NCBI RefSeq assembly: GCF_016785095.1
Contig: NZ_JAEKJB010000001.1
Span: 62,001 to 126,000, forward strand
Direction: 5' to 3'
Source: Alloalcanivorax marinus
Lineage (GTDB): Bacteria > Pseudomonadota > Gammaproteobacteria > Pseudomonadales > Alcanivoracaceae
DNA: 64,000 bases
A program made the translations under genes and the position numbers. Positions within the stretch are counted from its first letter, which is position 1. Each line of letters begins with the position of its first letter. Below the pieces are notes generated by a model, which was not told the DNA's origin, did not search any database, and was given only the letters and a program-made list of their open reading frames with translations. Below are positions 40,008 through 48,953 of the stretch, one piece after another.

Positions 40008-41699
40008 ATGACCGACCGACGCACCGTTCTCAAACAACTGGCCCTGGGCGCCGCCGCACTGGGCACCGCCCCGGCCCTGCGCGCCGCCGCCAGCGCCGGA
40101 AAACGGCGGCCCAACGTCCTGCTGCTGGTCTCCGACCAGGAACGGAGCTGGGGCGATCTGCCAGGCACGCTGGATCTGCCGGCCCACGACCGGCTGCTCA
40201 ACCACGGAGTCGGCTTCAATCAGTACTACGCCAATACCTCGCCCTGCTCGCCGTCCCGCTCGGTGATGTACACCGGACAGCACACCATGCGCACCGGCAT
40301 GACCGCCAACCTGCACGCGCCGCCGTTCCCCAGCCTTAACGAGGACCTGCCCACCCTGGGCCAGGTGTTCCAGCGCCTGGGTTACTACACCGCCTACAAG
40401 GGCAAGTGGCACCTGTCCGACATCGACGACGGCCCGGGCCTTATGTACGGCAGCTACCCGAGCCAGCGCCGGGCTCTGGAGAAGCACGGCTTTCACGACT
40501 ACAACCTGACCGGTGACGTGCACGGCTCCGTCTGGCAGGGCTATCTGGCGGACCGCATGGTGTCCGCCGAGGCCGGCCAGTGGTTAATGCGCGACAGCAC
40601 CGGGCTGGACCAGCCCTGGCTACTGGCGGTGAACTTCGTCAATCCCCACGACATCATGTTCTTCGCCACCAGCGACCGGCAGTCCCGGTCCCGCGCCAAT
40701 CCGGACTTCATGGCGCCGTTGCGACCGGCGCCCAACGATCCGCTTTACGAAAAAGACTGGAGCGACGTGCCCCTGCCGGCCTCCTTTCACCAAGGCGGCC
40801 TGGCTGGCAAACCCTGGTGCCATCACTCCTACGCGGAAGTCATCGACGCCGTTTACGGCCACATCGACAAGGATGACGAAGCCGCCTGGCGGGCCAATCA
40901 GAGCTATTACTTCAACTGCCTGCGCGACGTATCGCGGCAGGTGGACCGGGTGCTTCAGGCCCTGGAAAAAAGTGGCCAGCTCGACAACACCATCATTGTC
41001 TACACCGCCGACCACGGCGAGATGGCCGGCGCCCAGGGACTGCGCCAGAAGGGCCCGATGATCTACAAGGAAAACAGCCGCGTCCCACTTATCGTGCGCC
41101 ACCCGGACGTGCGCGGCGGGCGTACCGTGAACCATCTTGGCTCCACCCTCGACCTGCTTCCCACGCTGGTGGGCCTGGCCACCGAGGGGCAGCAAACCAC
41201 CGGGACACCGGGCGTGGACCTGAGCCCGGCGGTCAACGGCCAGCCCACGCAACGGGACAAGCGCGGCGTGCTGTTCGCCTACGGGGTGCTGCTCTACACC
41301 GACCCGGAGGCGACTCGCCGACTGGTCACCGAGGGCGATGAGATCACCCCGGTGAAGGTGATGGGCGATTTTCTCAAGCGGCTGCGGCTGGGGCCGGAGT
41401 TGGGCAATCGCGGCTTGCACCGGGGGGTCTTCGATGGCCGCTACAAGTTCGCCCGCTACTTCAGCCCGGACAGCCACCATGTGCCCGAGGACTGGGGCAC
41501 CCTGCTGGCCCACAACGATCTGGAACTGTACGACACCTGGCAGGACCCCCACGAGATCGACAACCTCGCGGCCCGCCCGGAGGACGCCCGTTCCCTGCTG
41601 ATGGCCATGAACGCCAAGACCAACCAACTGGTGGCCGAGGAGATCGGCGAGGACAACGGTTCCGAATTCCCCGGCCCCAGCTTCCTCTACACGCTTTAG
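40008..41699 (+). CDS. Tat-exported type I sulfatase
   Basis: A 563-residue periplasmic sulfate-ester hydrolase. The N-terminus M-T-D-R-R-T-V-L-K-Q...A-L-R-A-A-A-S-A is a twin-arginine signal. The sulfatase signature is C80-S-P-S-R with downstream TGQHTMRTGM, where Cys80 would be converted to formylglycine. The metal-binding start NVLLLVSDQERSWGD and the later VYTADHGEMAGAQGL fit the alkaline-phosphatase fold. No formylglycine-generating enzyme is in the window. It is divergent from the lysR gene. The substrate is unknown; alkyl or aryl sulfates are possible. Confidence 0.9.
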   Translation: MTDRRTVLKQLALGAAALGTAPALRAAASAGKRRPNVLLLVSDQERSWGDLPGTLDLPAHDRLLNHGVGFNQYYANTSPCSPSRSVMYTGQHTMRTGMTANLHAPPFPSLNEDLPTLGQVFQRLGYYTAYKGKWHLSDIDDGPGLMYGSYPSQRRALEKHGFHDYNLTGDVHGSVWQGYLADRMVSAEAGQWLMRDSTGLDQPWLLAVNFVNPHDIMFFATSDRQSRSRANPDFMAPLRPAPNDPLYEKDWSDVPLPASFHQGGLAGKPWCHHSYAEVIDAVYGHIDKDDEAAWRANQSYYFNCLRDVSRQVDRVLQALEKSGQLDNTIIVYTADHGEMAGAQGLRQKGPMIYKENSRVPLIVRHPDVRGGRTVNHLGSTLDLLPTLVGLATEGQQTTGTPGVDLSPAVNGQPTQRDKRGVLFAYGVLLYTDPEATRRLVTEGDEITPVKVMGDFLKRLRLGPELGNRGLHRGVFDGRYKFARYFSPDSHHVPEDWGTLLAHNDLELYDTWQDPHEIDNLAARPEDARSLLMAMNAKTNQLVAEEIGEDNGSEFPGPSFLYTL

Positions 41700-41719
41700 G
41701 CCCTACACGCTTCAGGCCC
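41688..41719 (+). repeat. Two tandem 16-base repeats across the sulfatase stop codon
   Basis: TACACGCTTTAGGCCC (41688-41703) is followed at once by TACACGCTTCAGGCCC (41704-41719). They differ only at one base, which turns the TAG stop into CAG in the second copy. It looks like a recent replication-slippage duplication. Confidence 0.85.
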
Positions 41720-41760
41720 TACCGGCCCCGTACCGTTTTTCTGCCCTTGGGGGGCAGCCC

Positions 41761-41793
41761 GCCCCGACCGGTCCGCCGGTCGGGGCTTTTTAT
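41761..41793 (+). terminator. Rho-independent terminator of the sulfatase gene
   Basis: A perfect eleven-pair stem GCCCCGACCGG / CCGGTCGGGGC with loop TCCG is followed by TTTTTAT. It separates the sulfatase from the opposing quinohemoprotein gene ending at 41801. Confidence 0.92.
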
Positions 41794-41800
41794 TGGTTCC

Positions 41801-43933
41801 CTAGAGGCTGTCCTTGAGGTCGTGGGCGCGCTTGATCACGTACTGGTGGATCGCCTCGATCTGCGCCGGCGTCAGGCGGCCGGCGAACGACGGCATGCCC
41901 TTGTCCTGGTAGAGACCGGCGACGATGCCCGGGAACGCCTTGTGGGTGTCGCCGTCCATGTAGCGCAGGTCCGGCACCACGCCACCCCCCATGGCGCTGA
42001 AGCCGTGGCACAGGCCGCAGTTGTCGTTGTACAGATCACGGCCCTGATCCACGGTGGCGGCATCGGCGGTGAGCGGCGGCAGCGCCTCCGGCACGGCCAC
42101 CGCGCGGCGTTGCGGCTCAGGCAAGGTGGCGTCGCCGTCCAGCTTGTAGGTGAGGATGCGCGCTTCCGGCTGTACCTTGGCGTTGGCCGCCAGGCCGCCG
42201 AACGCCAGCGGGAACACCCCGCCCCAGCCGGCCATGAAGGTGACGTACTGCTCGCCGTCCACCTCATAGGTCACCGGGCCGGCCACCACGCCGGTGTTGG
42301 CCGGCGCTTCCCAGAGCTTGTCGCCGTCGGCGGCGTCGTAGGCGGCCACGGTGCCGGTGACGTTGCCCTGGAACACCAGGCCGCCAGCGGTGGACAGCAC
42401 GCCGCCGTTCCAGATGCTGGGGAACGGCTGGCGCCACACCTCCTTCCGCGCCACCGGGTCCCAGGCCACCAGCCGGCCCTTGTAGGCGGCCACGGTCTTG
42501 GCCAGGGTTTCCGCATCCTCGGGCAGTGCCACCGGCTCGCTGCCCACCTGGAAGCGGCTCTTGCCCCGGAAGGTGGCATCGTTGTCCGGCACCATCATGG
42601 CCGGCGCTTCCTGCACCGGAATGTAGGCCAGGCCGGTGTCCGGGCTGAACGACATGGGCTGCCAGTTGTGCGCGCCCAGCGGGCCCGGCACCAGCAGGCG
42701 CGGGCCCTTGGTCCAGTCCGCCACGTCCTGGTTGACCACCGGTCGGCCGGTAGCCGGGTCCACCCGCTCGGCCCAGTTCACCGGCGCGTACTTCTCGGCG
42801 GAGAGCAGCTCGCCGCTGCGCCGGTCGATCACATAGTAAAAACCGTTCTTGGGCGCCTGCATCAACACCTGGCGCATCTCGCCGTCGATTTCCAGATCCG
42901 CCAGGGTGATGGTCTGGGTAGCGGTGAAATCCCACTGGTCGCCGGGGGTGGTCTGGTAGTGCCAGACGTACTCACCGGTATCCGGGCGCAGCGCCACGAT
43001 GGAGCTCAGGTAGAGGTTGTCGCCTTTGCCTTCGGAGCGCGCCTGGCGGTTCCACAGGCTGCCGTTGCCGGTGCCGATGTAGAGCAGGTCCAGCCTCGGG
43101 TCATAGGCCATGGAATCCCACACCGTGCCGCCGCCGCCCTGCTTCCAGTACTGGTCGCCGAACCAGGTTTCCCGGGCCCGGGCCATGGCCTCGTTTTCCG
43201 GCGGCTGGGACGGATCGCCGGGTACCGTGAAGAAACGCCAGGCCTGCTTGCCGGTGTCGGCGTCGTAGGCGGTGATGTAGCCGCGCACGCCGAACTCGGC
43301 GCCGCCGTTGCCGATGATTACCTTGCCCTTCACCACCCGGGGGGCGCCGGTGACGGTGTAGCTGCGGTTTTTGTCGATCAGGGTGTCCACGCTCCACACC
43401 GGCTCGCCGGTGGCGGCGTCCAGAGCAATCAGGCGGCCATCATAGGCACCCACGTAGACCTTGCCCTTCCACACCGCCACGCCCCGGTTCACCGGGCCGC
43501 AGCAGCCATCCCGGGCACGTGTTCTGGTGACGCCGGGGTCGTATTTCCACAGCAGCTCGCCGCTGCGGGCGTCCAGGGCGTAAACCATGCTGAACGGCCC
43601 GGTGGTGTACATGACGCCGTCCACCACGATGGGCGTGGCTTCCACGCCCCGGTCCAGGTCCAGCTTGTAGGTCCAGGCCAGCCCCAGGCGGCCCACGTTG
43701 TCCTGGTTGATGCGGTCCAGGCGGCTGAAACGCTGCTCCTGATAGGTGCCGCCGTGGGTCATCCAGTTGCCGGGTTCGGCGGCGGCGGCGGTCAGCCGGG
43801 CGGCATCCACGTCAGCCGCCGGGCGGGAGAAAACGGAGGGATCGGCAGGCGCACGCTCGAAATAGGTGCACGCGGAAACCAGGCAGGCGGCGGCCAGGGC
43901 CGCCGCACCGCCCATGCGGGTCGAAGTGTTCAT
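41801..43933 (-). CDS. PQQ-dependent quinohemoprotein alcohol dehydrogenase (lipoprotein)
   Basis: A 710-residue periplasmic enzyme oxidising alcohols to aldehydes. Lipobox L-V-S-A-C (Cys22) predicts a lipid anchor, unusual for this class. An eight-bladed PQQ propeller follows with the adjacent-cysteine ring (Cys144-Cys145 in DGCCGPVNRG), tryptophan-docking repeats and the catalytic Asp in PGDQWDFTATQ. The residue two places after that Asp is Thr, not the extra Asp of lanthanide enzymes, so calcium is expected. A C-terminal cytochrome c domain has C639-G-L-C-H643. It is 40 bases downstream of the aldehyde dehydrogenase, giving an alcohol-to-acid pair. Confidence 0.92.
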   Translation of the reverse strand: MNTSTRMGGAAALAAACLVSACTYFERAPADPSVFSRPAADVDAARLTAAAAEPGNWMTHGGTYQEQRFSRLDRINQDNVGRLGLAWTYKLDLDRGVEATPIVVDGVMYTTGPFSMVYALDARSGELLWKYDPGVTRTRARDGCCGPVNRGVAVWKGKVYVGAYDGRLIALDAATGEPVWSVDTLIDKNRSYTVTGAPRVVKGKVIIGNGGAEFGVRGYITAYDADTGKQAWRFFTVPGDPSQPPENEAMARARETWFGDQYWKQGGGGTVWDSMAYDPRLDLLYIGTGNGSLWNRQARSEGKGDNLYLSSIVALRPDTGEYVWHYQTTPGDQWDFTATQTITLADLEIDGEMRQVLMQAPKNGFYYVIDRRSGELLSAEKYAPVNWAERVDPATGRPVVNQDVADWTKGPRLLVPGPLGAHNWQPMSFSPDTGLAYIPVQEAPAMMVPDNDATFRGKSRFQVGSEPVALPEDAETLAKTVAAYKGRLVAWDPVARKEVWRQPFPSIWNGGVLSTAGGLVFQGNVTGTVAAYDAADGDKLWEAPANTGVVAGPVTYEVDGEQYVTFMAGWGGVFPLAFGGLAANAKVQPEARILTYKLDGDATLPEPQRRAVAVPEALPPLTADAATVDQGRDLYNDNCGLCHGFSAMGGGVVPDLRYMDGDTHKAFPGIVAGLYQDKGMPSFAGRLTPAQIEAIHQYVIKRAHDLKDSL

Positions 43934-43973
43934 TGTTGTCCTCGCTATTCTTGTTATACGTGCCGGACCGGTT

Positions 43974-45422
43974 TTACTGGGTCACGACGGTGATCACTTT
44001 TTCTTCGGTGTAGGCGAGCACGCCGCTCAAACCACCCTCGCGACCCAGGCCGCTGGCCTTCATGCCGCCCCAGGGCAGGCGCGCGTCGATCGGCGCCCAG
44101 CAGTTGACGCCCACGGCGCCGGCACGCACGGCACGGGCCACGCGATGGGCGCGGGCGACATCGGCGGTCCATACCGTGGCCGCCAGGCCGTAGCGGGTGT
44201 CGTTGGCCAGGCGCACCGCGTCCGCTTCGTCCTCGAAGCCGATCACCGTGGCCACCGGGCCGAAGATTTCGTCCCGGGCGATGCTCAGGTCGTTATCGCC
44301 GAGGAACACCGTGGGGCGCACGAAGCAACCCTTTTCCGTGTCCATGGCGCCGCCGCTGAGCAGTTTGGCGCCTTCCTGCACACCCCGTTGAATGTAGTCG
44401 GTGACCTTGTCGCGCTGGGCGGCGCTGGCCAGCGCGCCCATTTGCACCTCGCCGGCGGACGGGTCGCCCACCTGGATGCCCTCGGCCACCGCCGCCAGGT
44501 TATCGGCGAATTCCCGCAGGCGGCTGTTGTGCACCAGAATGCGACTGCCGGCGGCGCATACCTGGCCGCTGTTGAAGAAGATGCCCATGGCGCAGCCTTG
44601 TACGGCGGCGTCCAGGTCGGCGTCGTCGAATACGATCTGCGGGCTTTTGCCGCCCAGTTCCAGGGATACCCGCTTGAAGCGGCTGCCGGCGGTTTCCTGG
44701 ATGCGCGCGCCCACTTCCGGGCTGCCGGTGAAGGAAATCTTGTCCACCCCCGGGTGGGTGCACAACGCCTCGCCCACCACGCTGCCCACGCCGGTGACCA
44801 CGTTCACCACGCCATCGGGAATGCCCGCTTCCTGGCACAGCTTCACCAGGTGCAGGGCGGACAGCGGAGTTTCCTCGGATGGCTTGAGCACCACGGTGCA
44901 GCCGGCGGCCAGCAACGGACCGAGTTTCCAACTGGTGATCATCAGGGGCGTGTTCCAGGGGATGATCGCGCCCACCACGCCCACCGGCTCACGCACCGTG
45001 TAGGACAGGGTCGGCGTGCCCATGTAGCCGGGGGTGGGAATGGTGCGCCCTTCGATCTTGTCGGCCCAGCCCGCGCAGGTGCGCAGGGTGGATATGGCGT
45101 TGGGCAGGTCCAGCAGGCGTGGTTCCATGCCGGGGCGGCCAATGCAGGCGGCGTCCAGATCCGCCAGGGTGTCGGCGTCCCGTTCCACCAGGTCCGCCAG
45201 CCGATTGATCAGGCGGCCTCGATCCTCGCCGGACAGAGCGCTCCAGGCACCGCCGTCCAGTTGGGCGCGGGCGGCGGAAACCGCCGCTTCCACGTCATCG
45301 GAGGTGCCCTGCGCCACCTCCGCCAGCAGCGAATCGTTGGCGGGGCTCACCACTTTCATGGTGCGACCATCGGAGGCCGGCACGTCGCGGCCGGCAATGA
45401 AGTGTCCTCGCTTCTCAGTCAC
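43974..45422 (-). CDS. NAD(P)-dependent aldehyde dehydrogenase
   Basis: A 482-residue cytoplasmic enzyme turning aldehydes into carboxylic acids. Catalytic residues are Cys289 (FNSGQVCAAGS), Glu255 (SLELGGKSPQ) and Asn157 (IPWNTPL). The cofactor loop is FTGSPEVGARI. The start is the GTG at 45422, preceded by GGAGG at eight bases and giving the family length; the frame is open further upstream but without homology. It is the first gene of an operon with the quinohemoprotein dehydrogenase and is divergent from an AraC-type regulator. Confidence 0.93.
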   Translation of the reverse strand: MTEKRGHFIAGRDVPASDGRTMKVVSPANDSLLAEVAQGTSDDVEAAVSAARAQLDGGAWSALSGEDRGRLINRLADLVERDADTLADLDAACIGRPGMEPRLLDLPNAISTLRTCAGWADKIEGRTIPTPGYMGTPTLSYTVREPVGVVGAIIPWNTPLMITSWKLGPLLAAGCTVVLKPSEETPLSALHLVKLCQEAGIPDGVVNVVTGVGSVVGEALCTHPGVDKISFTGSPEVGARIQETAGSRFKRVSLELGGKSPQIVFDDADLDAAVQGCAMGIFFNSGQVCAAGSRILVHNSRLREFADNLAAVAEGIQVGDPSAGEVQMGALASAAQRDKVTDYIQRGVQEGAKLLSGGAMDTEKGCFVRPTVFLGDNDLSIARDEIFGPVATVIGFEDEADAVRLANDTRYGLAATVWTADVARAHRVARAVRAGAVGVNCWAPIDARLPWGGMKASGLGREGGLSGVLAYTEEKVITVVTQ

Positions 45423-45765
45423 GGAAATGCCTCCATCGGAATCGTTTTTATGATGGCGACATTGTCGGCCCGCCGCCGCGGAGCGGCATGGCACTGGGTG
45501 CAAAGTTGTTGACGCTGCGTGCCGGGTCCACCGGCGGCTTTGTTGTCCGGCGCCTTCAATCTGTTATATTCGTTCATAGGTTAATAACAACAACCCGGTT
45601 GAACCGGCCCATCCAGGGCGCGGAACACCGGTGAGCCGCGCTTCGCACCGGACCAGGACCCGGCCTTCACGTGCATGCTTTTTGCATGAGCTTTTTGAAG
45701 GAAGGCGTTACCCGACCGTCCTGAACCGGGGCCGAAAGCCCGGTCACCGTTTTCCGAGTACCGCC
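45423..45765. other. 343-base divergent regulatory region between aldehyde dehydrogenase and araC-type gene
   Basis: It contains no gene I can support. It holds the minus-strand promoter at 45563-45590 and an inverted repeat CATGC-TTTTT-GCATG at 45674-45688 in the AraC-side leader, which could be an operator. The central part (about 45550-45600) is clearly AT-richer than its flanks. Confidence 0.6.
45563..45590 (-). promoter_or_regulatory. Putative promoter of the aldehyde/alcohol dehydrogenase operon
   Basis: On the minus strand TTGTTA (45585-45590) and TATAAC (45563-45568) are 16 bases apart, with an AT-rich upstream flank. The leader to the GTG of the aldehyde dehydrogenase would be about 135 bases. 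Confidence 0.6.
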
Positions 45766-46731
45766 ATGGAGAATGCCGTGGAGAGCGCCGTGCAAGCATT
45801 ACGCAGTCACACCCATCCCGCGCCGGGCAATCACCAGGTGATTGAAGGCTTCCGCCCCTGGCAGAATTTCGTCAACTGCAATTTCCCATGGCTGGAGATG
45901 AGCGCCAGCAAGAAGCAGGATTTCCGCGCCGACGTGCAGCTGTGCAACTTCGATCACCGTGCCGTGGCCGTGATCCGCTCCGATTCCTGCCAGGTGCGAC
46001 GCACCGGTTTCGGCGCCCGCCGCGCCGAGGAAGGCCTGCTCAAGGTGATGTGGCAACAGAACGGACGCACCGCCGTGGAGCAGGATGGCCGGGAAACCCT
46101 GCTGCACACCGGCGACGTCACCATCTGCGATACCGCCCGTCCCTATCAACTGGCCATGGAAGACCATGCCCAACTGGCCATTCTGATGCTGCCCTACGAG
46201 GCGATTCCCGGCTGGGAACGGCTCAGCCAGCGAGTCTGCGCCCACACCCTTAATGATCGCACCACCGCCCGCGCCGCCCTGGCCGCGGTGATGGCGCTGC
46301 TCGACCAGAATGGCGACGGCGGCGGCAACGCCAGCCCGGTGTTCCAGGCGGTGCAAATGATGCTCTCCGCCCTGCTCCACTGCGCCACCGCGCCGGACAA
46401 GCTCTCCGCCGCCACCACCCTGGACGTGGCCCACCAGCACGTGCTCGCGCACATCGATGATCCGGAGCTGAGCCCGGACGAGCTGGCCGGCGCCCTGCAC
46501 GTGTCACGGCGGGCCCTGTACCGGCTGTTCGAGGAGCATCAGCTGACGCCGGGGCGTTTTATCCGCCGGGTGCGCCTGGACGCGGTGCGCGAGGCCCTGG
46601 CGGCGCCGGACAACGAGCACCGCAGCATCCTGGAAATTGCCCTGGATTACGGCTTCACCGACAGTGCCTCCTTCAGCCGTGCCTTCAAGGCGGCGTTCGG
46701 CGTCAGCCCCAGCGAGTGGCGCCTGGCCTAG
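45766..46731 (+). CDS. AraC-family transcriptional activator
   Basis: A 321-residue regulator with an N-terminal cupin-like sensing domain of the AraC_binding_2 type (about residues 20-190) and two C-terminal helix-turn-helix motifs (about 225-320: SPDELAGALHVSRRALYRLFEE and SILEIALDYGFTDSASFSRAF with closing F-G-V-S-P-S-E-W-R). The ATG at 45766 is chosen for fit to the family; an open GTG start 135 bases upstream adds non-homologous residues. It is divergent from the aldehyde/alcohol dehydrogenase operon, its likely target. Its stop codon lies inside the inverted repeat at 46725. Confidence 0.9.
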   Translation: MENAVESAVQALRSHTHPAPGNHQVIEGFRPWQNFVNCNFPWLEMSASKKQDFRADVQLCNFDHRAVAVIRSDSCQVRRTGFGARRAEEGLLKVMWQQNGRTAVEQDGRETLLHTGDVTICDTARPYQLAMEDHAQLAILMLPYEAIPGWERLSQRVCAHTLNDRTTARAALAAVMALLDQNGDGGGNASPVFQAVQMMLSALLHCATAPDKLSAATTLDVAHQHVLAHIDDPELSPDELAGALHVSRRALYRLFEEHQLTPGRFIRRVRLDAVREALAAPDNEHRSILEIALDYGFTDSASFSRAFKAAFGVSPSEWRLA

Positions 46732-46821
46732 GGCCTGTTCACACTACACTTGCATCCTGACTGGAGGACCGAAATGACACCTAGCAGGCGCGATGCAAGT
46801 AGTGTGAACAGGCCCTAGGCC
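46725..46821. repeat. Long inverted repeat carrying the stop codons of both convergent genes (MITE-like)
   Basis: The left arm (46725-46756) and right arm (46792-46821) are complementary over 30 bases, apart from two extra bases (AC) in the left arm. Outer ends are GGCCTAGGGCC / GGCCCTAGGCC, continuing as TGTTCACACTAC. A 35-base middle separates the arms. Stop TAG of the AraC-type gene (46729-46731) and stop TAG of the thioesterase (plus 46815-46817) both lie in the outer arms. No transposase is present. Confidence 0.85.
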
Positions 46822-47249
46822 AGAGCCGCCAGCGCCGCGCGCAGCGGTTCCGGGATCGGCACCGGCCGGCCGCTGACGCGATCCACGAACACATGCACCA
46901 CGAAACCCAGCGCCTTGGCGTCGCCGCCCTGTTCGCCGAACAGGGCCAGGCCGTAGCGCACCGAACTGTTGCCCAGCTTGTCCACCCGCATGCCCACCGT
47001 CAGCGCCTCCGGATAGGCGGCCGCCTCGAAATAATCGCAGCCGGAGCTGACCACGTAGGCGATCACCTCGCCGTCATGGATGTCCAGGCCACCCCGCTCG
47101 ATCAGGTAGCGGTTGATGGTGGAGTCAAAATAGCTGTAATAGACGACGTTGTTGATGTGGCCGTAAACGTCATTGTCCGCCCAGCGGCTGTCCACCGGGC
47201 ACAGATAGCCGAATTCATCGCGCGACGGGCGCGCTCGGTGCTCACTCAT
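46815..47249 (-). CDS. 4-hydroxybenzoyl-CoA-type hotdog thioesterase
   Basis: A 144-residue single-domain hotdog enzyme hydrolysing acyl-CoA esters. The signature VDSRWADNDVYGHINNVVYYSYFD carries the catalytic Asp and the helix start of the 4HBT family. The ATG at 47249 is preceded by AGGACC-type purines and fits the family length. A longer frame upstream overlaps another gene on the opposite strand and is not coding. The substrate is unknown. Convergent with the AraC-type gene across an inverted repeat. Confidence 0.9.
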   Translation of the reverse strand: MSEHRARPSRDEFGYLCPVDSRWADNDVYGHINNVVYYSYFDSTINRYLIERGGLDIHDGEVIAYVVSSGCDYFEAAAYPEALTVGMRVDKLGNSSVRYGLALFGEQGGDAKALGFVVHVFVDRVSGRPVPIPEPLRAALAALA

Positions 47250-47342
47250 GCAGGGTCCTCGCGAAAATCGTGCCGGTGCGCGATGATAACCCGGGATCGC
47301 GGCTGAAGCCGCCCCCCGTTTATGCAAGGACAGGGATTGCCA

Positions 47343-48413
47343 ATGACACGACGTCGCCGTATCGCCCTCACCATTCTGCTCACTCTGGTCGCCCTGCTGC
47401 TGGTGCTGCACCTGGCCCTGCCCTGGCTGGTGCGCGATTACCTCAACAAGCAAATGGCCGGGATGGGCGATTACCGGGGCCATATCGAAGACGTGGACCT
47501 GGCCTGGTGGCGCGGCGCCTACCGGCTGGAGGGTTTCACCATCGTGCGTCTGGACGGCACCGTGCCGGAGCCGCTGCTGGACGCACCGGCCGTCGATCTG
47601 GCGGTGAGCTGGCGGGCATTGTGGGAAGACCATGCCCTGGTGGCACGCATCCTGTTCGAGGAACCCATGGTCACCTTCGTGGACGGCGGCGACAAGGTCT
47701 CCGACCAGACCGGCGCCGGCACCGACTGGCGCGCGCGCCTGCAACAACTGGTGCCGATCACCCTCAACGAAGTGCGGGTGGAGGACGGTCGCCTGGTGTT
47801 CCGCAATGACCATTCCAACCCCTCGGTGAACATCGAGGCCAGACAAGTCGATCTCCGGATCACCAATCTGACCAACAGCCGCGGCGCGGGAGGCAGCCGG
47901 GTGGCCACGCTGAAAGGACGGGCCCAGGTACTCGGTGAGGCGCCCCTGGAGACCTCCGCCACCTTCGACCCGTTCAGTGATCTGCGCGACTTCGACTTTC
48001 AGTTGCGGATCACCGGCGTGAACCTGGTCACCCTGAACGACTTCACCCGCGCCTACGCCAATCTGGATGTACGGTCCGGCCATGGCGACCTGGTGATGGA
48101 ACTGAGCGCCCGGAACGGCCAATTGGACGGCTATGTGAAACCGCTGCTCAAGGACCTGGATGTGTTCGACTGGCAACAGGACGTGGCCGGCCCGGACGGC
48201 TCGGTACTGGGCGGCCTGTGGGAAGCCCTGGCCGGCGCCGTGCAGACCCTGCTCAAGAATCAGCGTGAGGACCAGTTCGCCACCCGCATACCGATCAGCG
48301 GCCAGGTGGAGCAAAGCGAAACCGGTACCTGGGCGGCGCTTTTCGGTATCCTGCGCAATGCGTTCGTGGAAGCTTTCTCGACGCGCTTCGAGGGGAACGC
48401 ACCGCGACAATGA
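47343..48413 (+). CDS. DUF748/AsmA-like envelope protein
   Basis: A 356-residue protein with an N-terminal membrane anchor (about residues 7-28) and a long periplasmic region of beta-strand repeats, for example RGHIEDVDLAWWRGAYRLEGF and LNEVRVEDGRLVFRN. These resemble DUF748 and AsmA-type proteins, which are thought to form grooves for lipid transfer between membranes. I chose the ATG at 47343, with AGGG upstream, over one seven codons earlier. Its stop overlaps the region before a small lipoprotein gene, so the two are probably cotranscribed. Confidence 0.75.
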   Translation: MTRRRRIALTILLTLVALLLVLHLALPWLVRDYLNKQMAGMGDYRGHIEDVDLAWWRGAYRLEGFTIVRLDGTVPEPLLDAPAVDLAVSWRALWEDHALVARILFEEPMVTFVDGGDKVSDQTGAGTDWRARLQQLVPITLNEVRVEDGRLVFRNDHSNPSVNIEARQVDLRITNLTNSRGAGGSRVATLKGRAQVLGEAPLETSATFDPFSDLRDFDFQLRITGVNLVTLNDFTRAYANLDVRSGHGDLVMELSARNGQLDGYVKPLLKDLDVFDWQQDVAGPDGSVLGGLWEALAGAVQTLLKNQREDQFATRIPISGQVEQSETGTWAALFGILRNAFVEAFSTRFEGNAPRQ

Positions 48414-48439
48414 CATCCCGCCCCGCACAGGAGATCCCC

Positions 48440-48940
48440 ATGGGCATGCGCCTTCCGACGGTCCTGACCGCCCTGCTCGCCCTTGGCGGCTGCGTCAGCC
48501 CCGCCGGCCCGGAATATCGCCCCGAACCCAACCCGGCGCCCCGGGATCTGCGCACTTATCAACTGCGCCTGGACCCGCCACTGCCGGCGGAACAGGTGCG
48601 CGTGGAAGTGGTGTACCGCGCCACCAGGGTGGAATGCCCGGTGAGCCAGGCCGGCGTGCGCCTCACCCCGGAGCAACACGGGCAGGGCCTCATCTTCCAG
48701 GTTGCCCTGGACCAGTTCACCGACCCGCGCTGCGGCTGGCAGGCGAACCAGCTGTGGGTCGCCCTGCGCGCCGGCGACAACTACCGCACCCGCTTCAGCG
48801 TGCCGCCGGCCCTGGACCAGCAGGTGCGCTGGTGCCGGCTCAACCCGGAGCACGGCACCTGCCTGGCACGGCAACGGGACATTCTCGACTACAAGGTGCC
48901 CGGTGACGTGCACCGGGTGGTGATTACGCGGGGGCAATGA
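48440..48940 (+). CDS. Small outer-membrane-type lipoprotein of unknown function
   Basis: A 166-residue lipoprotein. The signal peptide begins M-G-M-R-L-P and ends in lipobox L-G-G-C. The mature part has five further Cys residues, which could form disulfides, and no domain I recognise. The start is the ATG with GGAG seven bases upstream; an ATG ten codons earlier overlaps the DUF748 gene by four bases and would delay the signal peptide. It follows the DUF748 gene closely and may be a partner in the same envelope process. Confidence 0.7.
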   Translation: MGMRLPTVLTALLALGGCVSPAGPEYRPEPNPAPRDLRTYQLRLDPPLPAEQVRVEVVYRATRVECPVSQAGVRLTPEQHGQGLIFQVALDQFTDPRCGWQANQLWVALRAGDNYRTRFSVPPALDQQVRWCRLNPEHGTCLARQRDILDYKVPGDVHRVVITRGQ

Positions 48941-48953
48941 AACCAGCGGCACT

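Noticed and set aside
40008..41699. Sulfatase as part of the sulfotransferase operon
   Set aside because: It lies seven kilobases away behind its own divergent promoter region, so a link is possible but not supported by layout.
45581..45799. 72-codon frame in the aldehyde dehydrogenase/araC gap
   Set aside because: It covers the predicted promoter and has no recognisable features.
47250..48428. Extension of the thioesterase frame upstream
   Set aside because: It is antisense to the DUF748 gene and would make an implausible 537-residue protein; the 144-residue hotdog domain starts at 47249.
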